This document shows, in pieces, positions 1 through 6,600 of a stretch of DNA of 9,335 nt. Within the stretch, counting starts at the first letter, position 1. Each line of letters begins with the position of its first letter. This stretch comes from Candidatus Peregrinibacteria bacterium (GTDB lineage Bacteria > Patescibacteriota > Gracilibacteria > UBA1369 > UM-FILTER-53-11). A model generated the notes under the pieces. That model was not told the DNA's origin and did no database searches. It worked only from the letters and a program-made list of their open reading frames with translations. Both the position numbers and the translations under genes were made by a program. The DNA lies in contig JAHFJU010000053.1 of NCBI GenBank assembly GCA_023245725.1, forward strand, positions 1 through 9,335. Direction: 5' to 3'.

Positions 1-52
1 TAACGTTGCATGCAGACTTTTTTGTAATGTTGTTTTTGTTATGGTCAAGCCA

Positions 53-3000
53 TTATCTTGCAGTCTGTTCTTGTTGCAAATCTACAAGGTCGCGCAATAC
101 AGGCGGAAGATTGTAATATAACCACGCACCGTAATTTATAACGATTGTCCCCTGATTAGTGTGAGCGTTACCTGCGTATTTTCGGCTTTTGAAAAGCGGC
201 TCAATATCACCAACAACAGCACCATTAAATTCAAGAGGATTGTTTTTGTCGTCACCGCCAGTGGTTGTAATTGTACCTCCCGGACCAGTCAACTTTTTAG
301 GATCTTTAATCGCTACATACACACCGTCGAGGTGTTTTACGCTTGGATCAATTTTTATATCGCCTCCTATTACTATGAATGCAATTGAAGGAGTTTCTTT
401 GAACGATGCATTTCCTACGGCTTGTTCATCGAATTTTATGTCGTTTTTTATAATCAAATCGCCATTTTGAACAATGAATGTTCGTGAGCCTTTTGCCACA
501 GGAGTGGTAATATTTATAGTAAGATTTCCTGAGCGTTTATAAACTTTATTATTTGGATTGCCGAGAGTTACTCCAATAACTTCATTAATATCTTCACCGC
601 TAATTACAGCTTTTCCTGCTATATTTAGGTTCGCGTTTTCTCGAGTAAAGCGAACGATATTATCGCTTATAGTCTGACGAATTGCGTTCGATGTAAGACT
701 TTCACTAATCGATTGTTTGAGCTCACATAACCCGCTTGAAAGATTATTGAAAGGATTTTTATATGGACCTGGATTGTCGCTTGCTGAGTCGTTACTTTTT
801 TTACAAATTTCATTTGAAGGAATTAATTTGTCTTCATCGCCTGCACCTGTTTTATCTATTTCTTGGTCATCGATTGGTTCAATTGGTTGAATGATTTCTC
901 CCTCTATATTTGGCAAAGCAAAACATGAAGTAATATCGCTGCCGTAGTTAAATCCTTGTTCAAGAATTACGTCACCAATACCGCGCGTTAAGAAATATGG
1001 GCATGGGGTAAATAGGTCTGCTGAATCGGTGTATGATCGTTGTTCGTTGTCGACTGCAGTTGCTACATTGTGAAACTGTTCTCCACAGAATCGAACGAAC
1101 CCTTTGTCTTGAATTTGTTTATTGCAGAAGTCATGGCCGATATTTGAATCAATTAGCTGAGCAGTCAATTCAACTGAAACACTTGAGCCTTGAAGGATGT
1201 TTGTTACCTCAACCCCTGCGACTGGTTCGCCAGTAAAACAGCTCGACGAGCCATCAAGGAACAATGCAGGGCCTTCATTACATCGTGGAACCTCATATGG
1301 TTGCGAATTATCAGAAATTCGTTTTACCACTCTAAATAGTTTGCCGTCGTAATTAGGTTGAAGTCTTAATACTCCGCCTTTATCTCCTATAAATTGTGTA
1401 TCATAACCAAACGATTCATCGCGTATTTTTACAGAACTTACTGCTCGATTTGTAGAAGTGAAAGTTAAATTATATTCCGCTGTTTCTCCAACATTTATTA
1501 CTGAACCGGAGAAATTACGAAGTGTTCTAACGGATTTATTAAATCGCCCTGCTGGAATTCCGCCTGATGGTGGTGAAAATGGCATACACCCGCCGCCAAT
1601 GTCCAAGAAAAATCCGGGAGGGCAAACTGGTGAAATTGGTGGTACTGGAACACATTCAATGCCGTTGAAAAATTGACCTTCGCCACAGTCGTGGGTTGGT
1701 ACATCTGGAACGTCTGGTACACATTGGCCAGCAGCGTTTAGGCTTTCTCCTTCGCCGCATTCTACAGGTGGCGGAGTTATGTCGCAATCTTCATCTGCAG
1801 GAATTTCGCGCCCATCTGGACATGTTTTTGTATTGCCAGATGATGGTCCATTTGTGAGTGTACATGTAACGTTCGAGTCGGCATTAATGTGGATTTTGTG
1901 ATCTGCGCCTAACTGTTGTGGGCCTCGTGCTAAGACAGAAGTACACGAAATACTATTGAGTGTGTATCCATCTTTTTGCTCTTCTCCGATTGTGTAAGTT
2001 GCATCGCCGTCTACTACTTTTATATCTCCGGTTCTAAAATTTTTGCGTTCACCGAGTGCGAAGTGCATTTCTGCGGTATCAATCGAAATTCCATCTAATA
2101 AATTTGAAAGTCCAAATAAATCGCCGCCCAAAATAGAAGTTCGTGGTCGAGCAAGAGGACTCGCATTTGGTCGTGTACCAACGTTTTGATTTTGTGCCGC
2201 TGGAGTTCGAGGCCGTGCAGGTGATTGCGCCTGCGCATCAGACTGCTGCGGCGTTCTTTGTGCTTGTGCGCGTGGTGAAGCACGTAGAGCCGTTGTGTTT
2301 TGCTCGTCAGCTTGAGCGGCAGCGTCATCGGTTTTTTCTGCGTAGAGAGTGAAGATATGTGCCGCACTTTGGTTTGGCAATTGTGCACCATCTGCATCAA
2401 CAATTTTTTTAATAAGAGTCAGGTTCGCAGTTGGTGTTTCGGGTGGAGTTTCAGGCGTTGAACGGCGCCAGATAGAGGCTACTGATCCAATGTTAACCCA
2501 ATGTTGCCTATTTTCAGCGCTCCAACCATTCGCACTACTGTCATCTAATAATGCTGTGTTAGGGCCATAAGTATTTTTTTTAATTTTGTAGTCTTGAATT
2601 TTTGCTCGTGAAGTAGTTGTTGCACTCCATATATTTTGTGGAAGCCCATCCATCGAAAATAAATTTACAATAAATCCTTCGCCATTTTTCCCCAATGTGC
2701 GTTGATTCGGGTCGCTATCTAAATTCAAAGGAGGTAATGCAACAGCTTGATTATTAGCGTCTAAATCATAAACAATAAATCCATTACCGTTTGCTCCCCA
2801 AATTGCAGGAGGAGGATTATTGTCATCATTGTTTGCACCAAATGTCCAAACTATTTTCATCTTATTGTTGCCTAAATCACGTTTTGAAATAGTTGTTCCG
2901 CCATATATCGATAGTTTTTGGTTTGGTAAAGTCTGGCAATCTATAAGTGCAGTATTAATTTCTGGCGTCAAAATTGTTCCAGCAGGCAGAGGCATATCGC

Positions 3001-3478
3001 AAACCATATGATTTTTGTCTACATTTAAAATTCCGTCTCCGTCATCATCTAGCGAAACTGTGATTTCAAACTCTTTTAAAAACGCTTTATGATAAAAATT
3101 ATCTGCTACTGTATCGTTATAAAATGCATGTTGATGTTTTGCACCTGACACCATTATATTTGCTGCATTATCATTTAGAGGATTATCTTGTTCGCTTATT
3201 GGATTTTGTGGCGTGTAAGGATTTTGATCGCCATTGTTGTAATTATTTGGTTTTGAAAACGGCAAATGATTTGAACAATCAGCGTCAGGAATAGTATTCA
3301 AATACTGTTCACTACTAGGTCCGGAAATGTCTTGTGCATTAATGTTATAAGGGAATACCTTAATTCGGCATGTTAAATCATATATAGTTGCCGCATTAAC
3401 AACTTCTATATTCATGAACATCAAAACAAGTGATGTTATGATGACTGTTATTATTGATTGTTTTATTTTTCTATTCAT
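53..3478 (-). CDS. Secreted multidomain surface protein (prealbumin-like, Cys-rich and DUF11-like modules)
   Basis: Exported 1141-residue protein of unknown exact role, probably cell-surface or extracellular. Residues 1-29 form a signal peptide (basic MNRKIK, hydrophobic 8-22, V-N-A before the likely cut at 29/30). Residues 31-335 look like an extracellular beta domain with an acidic Ca-binding-like DDDGDG stretch at 144-149. Residues 351-381 plus about 472-545 make a prealbumin/SpaA-like domain (LTLIKK... to ...CTLTNGP) split by an Ala/Pro/Gln/Arg-rich insert. Four short Cys repeats occupy 553-633. Residues 645-822 resemble DUF11 (VNVGETAEYNLTFTSTN). A beta-rich C-terminal module covers 941-1141. 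There is no LPxTG motif and no C-terminal membrane helix, so the means of attachment is not visible. The ATG overlaps the upstream stop (ATGA) and lacks a Shine-Dalgarno sequence, suggesting translational coupling. The reading frame is certain and export is very likely; the function is unknown. Confidence 0.93.
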   Translation of the reverse strand: MNRKIKQSIITVIITSLVLMFMNIEVVNAATIYDLTCRIKVFPYNINAQDISGPSSEQYLNTIPDADCSNHLPFSKPNNYNNGDQNPYTPQNPISEQDNPLNDNAANIMVSGAKHQHAFYNDTVADNFYHKAFLKEFEITVSLDDDGDGILNVDKNHMVCDMPLPAGTILTPEINTALIDCQTLPNQKLSIYGGTTISKRDLGNNKMKIVWTFGANNDDNNPPPAIWGANGNGFIVYDLDANNQAVALPPLNLDSDPNQRTLGKNGEGFIVNLFSMDGLPQNIWSATTTSRAKIQDYKIKKNTYGPNTALLDDSSANGWSAENRQHWVNIGSVASIWRRSTPETPPETPTANLTLIKKIVDADGAQLPNQSAAHIFTLYAEKTDDAAAQADEQNTTALRASPRAQAQRTPQQSDAQAQSPARPRTPAAQNQNVGTRPNASPLARPRTSILGGDLFGLSNLLDGISIDTAEMHFALGERKNFRTGDIKVVDGDATYTIGEEQKDGYTLNSISCTSVLARGPQQLGADHKIHINADSNVTCTLTNGPSSGNTKTCPDGREIPADEDCDITPPPVECGEGESLNAAGQCVPDVPDVPTHDCGEGQFFNGIECVPVPPISPVCPPGFFLDIGGGCMPFSPPSGGIPAGRFNKSVRTLRNFSGSVINVGETAEYNLTFTSTNRAVSSVKIRDESFGYDTQFIGDKGGVLRLQPNYDGKLFRVVKRISDNSQPYEVPRCNEGPALFLDGSSSCFTGEPVAGVEVTNILQGSSVSVELTAQLIDSNIGHDFCNKQIQDKGFVRFCGEQFHNVATAVDNEQRSYTDSADLFTPCPYFLTRGIGDVILEQGFNYGSDITSCFALPNIEGEIIQPIEPIDDQEIDKTGAGDEDKLIPSNEICKKSNDSASDNPGPYKNPFNNLSSGLCELKQSISESLTSNAIRQTISDNIVRFTRENANLNIAGKAVISGEDINEVIGVTLGNPNNKVYKRSGNLTINITTPVAKGSRTFIVQNGDLIIKNDIKFDEQAVGNASFKETPSIAFIVIGGDIKIDPSVKHLDGVYVAIKDPKKLTGPGGTITTTGGDDKNNPLEFNGAVVGDIEPLFKSRKYAGNAHTNQGTIVINYGAWLYYNLPPVLRDLVDLQQEQTAR
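56..658 (-). other. Conserved-looking C-terminal beta-rich module of the secreted protein
   Basis: Residues 941-1141 run RFTRENANLNIAGK, then KGSRTFIVQNGDLIIKNDI, SIAFIVIGGDIKIDPSV, HLDGVYVAIKD, LEFNGAVVGDIEPLFKSRKY and finish NLPPVLRDLVDLQQEQTAR. Short turns of hydrophobic strands separated by G-D/N corners suggest a beta-helix-like or beta-sandwich fold. From memory, similar endings recur on large exported proteins of Patescibacteria. The domain is followed directly by the stop with no anchor, so it may itself be the attachment or oligomerisation unit. Confidence 0.55.
1580..1822 (-). repeat. Four tandem Cys-pair repeats in the secreted protein
   Basis: Residues 553-633 hold four units: CPDGREIPADEDC, CGEGESLNAAGQC, CGEGQFFNGIEC and CPPGFFLDIGGGC. 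The Cys-to-Cys gaps are 11, 11, 10 and 11 residues, with a Gly three positions after the first Cys of each unit. Pro/Val/Asp-rich linkers separate them, and three of the four second cysteines are followed by VP or MP. Each unit could close one disulfide, making a stiff beads-on-a-string stalk between the prealbumin-like and DUF11-like domains. Codon-level divergence between units shows this is an old duplication. Confidence 0.75.
2066..2335 (-). other. GC-rich Ala/Pro/Gln/Arg-rich insert splitting the prealbumin-like domain
   Basis: Residues 382-471 interrupt a domain whose N-terminal half (LTLIKKIVDADG…HIFTLYAEKT, 351-383) and C-terminal half (…ATYTIGEEQKDGYTLNSISC…VTCTLTNGP, about 472-545) would otherwise join. 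The insert core (384-447) is low complexity, with SPARPRT and SPLARPRT as near repeats and eight arginines. Hand-counted G+C over 2161-2340 is 100 of 180 (about 56%), against 30-32% in two sampled 60-nt pieces of the same gene (3361-3420 and 2581-2640). The remainder, 448-471, looks like a short helix. Confidence 0.7.
3475..3478 (-). promoter_or_regulatory. ATGA stop/start overlap (translational coupling site)
   Basis: The last codon TGA of the 62-residue gene and the first codon ATG of the 1141-residue gene share the tetranucleotide ATGA. Upstream sequence (ACTTCAGATAATCAACA) has no Shine-Dalgarno match, so the secreted protein's translation probably depends on ribosomes finishing the small gene. 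Confidence 0.7.
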
Positions 3479-3663
3479 TGTTGATTATCTGAAGTTGTAT
3501 GCCAGCCTGCGCGTGCCCCTGCAGTGACTGATTGTATATTCGCAGTTGGGCCAAGTGGTTTTATTACATTGCTATTTTTAGTACTAAAAAATTTGTAGCT
3601 GATAACCGCACCTATAATTACAGCTATGGAAATAAATATGATAATGAGATTTTTTTTTGACAT
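3475..3663 (-). CDS. Small single-pass membrane protein (62 aa)
   Basis: Predicted 62-residue membrane protein with a short basic N-terminus (MSKKN), one hydrophobic helix at about residues 6-22 (IIIFISIAVIIGAVIS) and a polar, Gly/Ser/Thr-containing tail of about 38 residues. By the positive-inside rule the tail would face outward. No signal-peptidase site stands out after the helix, so I read it as a membrane anchor, though an uncleaved signal is equivalent. It starts 3 nt after the giant gene's TAA (the sequence is TAATAAATG) and its TGA overlaps the next gene's ATG. This position between two large genes, with no room for a promoter, supports its being real. An A9 run occupies codons 2-5. 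There is no pilin-type cleavage motif and I recognise no family. It could link its two large neighbours, which is inference only. Confidence 0.72.
   Translation of the reverse strand: MSKKNLIIIFISIAVIIGAVISYKFFSTKNSNVIKPLGPTANIQSVTAGARAGWHTTSDNQQ
3650..3658 (-). repeat. A9 homopolymer at codons 2-5 of the small membrane protein
   Basis: The coding strand reads ATG TC then nine A then T. Gain or loss of one A changes frame at once: loss leads to TAG after about a dozen codons, and gain also reaches an early stop. Runs this long just behind a start codon are classic slippage sites, though in an AT-rich genome with a Lys-rich N-terminus the run may be coincidental. Confidence 0.45.
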
Positions 3664-3666
3664 TTA

Positions 3667-6600
3667 TTATTTTAGATCAAATTTAATTTGTCCATTTGTT
3701 GGATGTAATCCTAAATTGATTGCTTGTGCGCCATTTGTATTTGTATCTTCATGATACCCAGCACCAGCTCCTGCTGTTGTTGTTGAATCATTTGCAGCTG
3801 CACCTTGAGGAGCTGCATCTGCGCCAGTAACGTTAACACCAGCATTCGGTGCCGGTTTTCCGTTTTCAGGGGTTTTGAAGTCGAATTTTGGTAATGTGAT
3901 TTTAACTTTTGGTAAATTTGGCACTTTTTCTCCGCCACCGCCAACTTGTCCGCCTTTCCCACCTCCTCCATTATTATCACAGTCGTCACCTACACAACTT
4001 TCTTCGCCTCCTTTCTTTGGTGCACTATGTGTTGTTCCCTTCGGAATCGGTATGGCAAGACCAACAGTGACACTGAAACCTCTCCATTGTTCTTCTGTAT
4101 AAGTAAGAATAGAGGCTTCGCTCATTGCACCAGTCCATTGAGAAACGTGTACTTGTCGTGAGTCTTTTCCGTGGAGAGCAAACACTTCATCTTCAAGTGC
4201 TTTTACATAATTAGTACAAACTGTATATATGCCAACGTATGCAACTGGAATTGTTTCCATTACCCATTTGCCCTCAGTATCGAGTGCAACATTTTTTGCT
4301 CCGGAAACCTCAGCTTCGCGAATTCTATCTATATATCCTATAACTTTTTTAATCGTGTCGAAGCGCGTAACATCTGTATCGTGTTGCATATCGTGGTCTT
4401 TTGCATTTAGCTCAAAGTTCTCAGGATCGTGCAAAAACTTTGTTACTTGATTCATTTCAACATCAGTCAGCATTACAGGCAAAACAGTTAATATTCGCTG
4501 TGAAACTATAGAGCGAAGTTCATGTTCCATTTGTAGTTTTCTATCTTTTGGAATATCGGTTTTTTCGTCTACCGCAAGCCCTTCTGCTGTTCGTGTTTTA
4601 TATGGTGAATTTTTGAGGATTAAGTACTGTGCCAACTTGTGTTTAATAGGATTGCTGTCGCTAGGGCTAAGATTTAATCTATTTAATACACCTTCAGTTC
4701 TCGCGCCAGTCGCATTTTGAAATAGGTAAATAACTTCACCTTTAACCTTTAGCTTTATATTACCGACATCTTGCATTAAAAATGTGCCGTTTTTAATAAT
4801 ATCAGCTTTTGATGGATCAAAATCAACAGAGCTCATGTTTTCCATTAGCAAACTCTTAACCCCATCGATTTCTTCTGCAGAAAACTCAAGCTCTGGGTTT
4901 CCTTTTTCGCCTTCGAGTGCCATTATAAACATTGGCATGTCGTAGTTTAAAAACTTTTTCTTGTAGAATTCGTTTCTATCGTTCTTTTTAACTGTTTGTT
5001 CAAACTGTAAAAATGTCGCGTCGGTAATTTCTCGTATAATAAAGGCAAATTCCTGTGGGCTTGGAACACCACCACTGTATCCAAATCTTTGCAGCCCAAT
5101 ATTTATAGCTTTCTCTACGGCATCCATGTCTACTCTTGATTCGATAGGCGTAAACCATTTACCAAGGTCAAACTTATTGGTGATATTTGATTTTATGCTA
5201 ATAAGGGCGGCGATGTCAGGATCATTAAGCGCAGGGTCTCCCGGTTTGTATCCCTTTGAAGGCATTTTAGAATATTTCTCTTTCAGAATATCTGTAAACC
5301 TTGTTACTTTTTCATTAATAGTGAAGTTTACCGTTTCACTTTGACCGCTTGTAACCTCTTTGAGAAGCCCTTTGCCTGCCTCTGTTCTGCGATTTTGATA
5401 TTCGCTGTCATTGACTGGCCCACTCTTAAGTCGGTTTTTCAAATTAGGCTCAATATTTTGTGTAAATGTCGTGTAATCAACAATGGCATTTCTATTTGCT
5501 GTGTTGTTGCCAAGTGCGTCGTTAACTTTGTTTATGGTAAATGCGCGCCCTGGAAATTTTGTAAGTTTATTTATTGCAAGTTGCTGAACCGCTTGAAAAT
5601 CGAAGTCGCTTCTGTCTGAAACCACTATTACTGTTTTTTCAACAACGCCGTTATCTTGAAGCGGCAATGTAACGTCGAAACGTGTGATTTTAAGGTTAGC
5701 ATCGTTTGGCGCAGATAATATAAAATCACCTTTATTAGAGGTTAAATATACATCTTTAGATAAGCGTGGGTCACCGAATATCTCAATTTCGCCATGAGCT
5801 TTATATGGAGTTAGTGTTAGTTGTCCTGGTTTTACTTCTTTAACACTCATGCCGGCATTTTTCGCCAACTCTTCTTTAATTTTTCCAATATTATCAGGAT
5901 TATTTGTTGTGAACTGCGAGAAATCGATCGCTTGAACATTAGCCAATACATAGCGGCCTTCATGTTCTGTACTGCCCGGTAAGTACACAAGCGTTCCTGA
6001 AGATTTAATATTAATTACAGGGCCATCAATTTGAACAATGTCTTGGCCTTGTTCTTTCAAATGTTGTACCAGTTTCATCTGCAAATCGTCAGCACTCATG
6101 CCCTTAACTTCTTTCATTGGAGTGCTAGAAATGTACGTTAACTTTCTGTGCCACAAAACAAATTCAACTCCTATGTTTGGTGTAGGAATTTCAACGAAAA
6201 ATGGAGGGAAGGGTGAAGGTAAAACAGTTGTAGATACGCCGGCTTTTAATCCTGCAAAATGAACGTCATCGACGGCATCTTTTAGTGAATTTTTAGTTTT
6301 TGTCTCTTTAAATCCTGTATATGTGTCATTAAATACCCGTACTTGAACATCGTGAGCAATTGATGGAGTTGAATTTTTTAGGCGTAATGCCATGTCGCCA
6401 AGTCCTGGGTATTTATTTGGATTATTTGAAACTTCTGCGTAACGGTCTTCAGGTAATAATTTGTCTAATTTAATTATTCCGGAATCGCTATATGCCTTTT
6501 CAATATTTGCATTGTAATTTTCATCTATAGCTTGGCGTGTGCGGTCGAATCCTACTGCGGCATTGAATCCGGGGAATAATTTTCCGTTATCAACATCGAA

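Noticed and set aside
1..52. Terminator or promoter downstream of the secreted-protein gene
   Set aside because: The palindrome TGCATGCA at 7-14 has no loop, and there is no T-run in the direction of transcription. A TTGACC (43-48) with TACAAA (21-26) at 16 bp is a poor promoter match in A-rich sequence. The operon's end probably lies outside the window.
53..120. Sortase-type anchor at the end of the secreted protein
   Set aside because: NLPPV is not followed by the LPxTG pattern, and no hydrophobic helix or basic tail follows before the stop.
1498..1722. Minus-strand 74-codon frame opposite phase to the Cys-repeat region
   Set aside because: It is a shadow of the repeat-coding DNA, with no start context and no plausible product.
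2095..2403. Minus-strand 102-codon frame overlapping the secreted protein in another phase
   Set aside because: It coincides with the GC-rich low-complexity insert, where stop codons are rare in all frames. Its His/Lys/Arg-rich translation looks like a shadow of the Ala/Pro/Gln/Arg codons.
3475..3663. Type IV pilin-like reading of the small membrane protein
   Set aside because: It has no G/A-FTLIE-type cleavage site, no conserved Glu at position 5 of the helix, and is too short.
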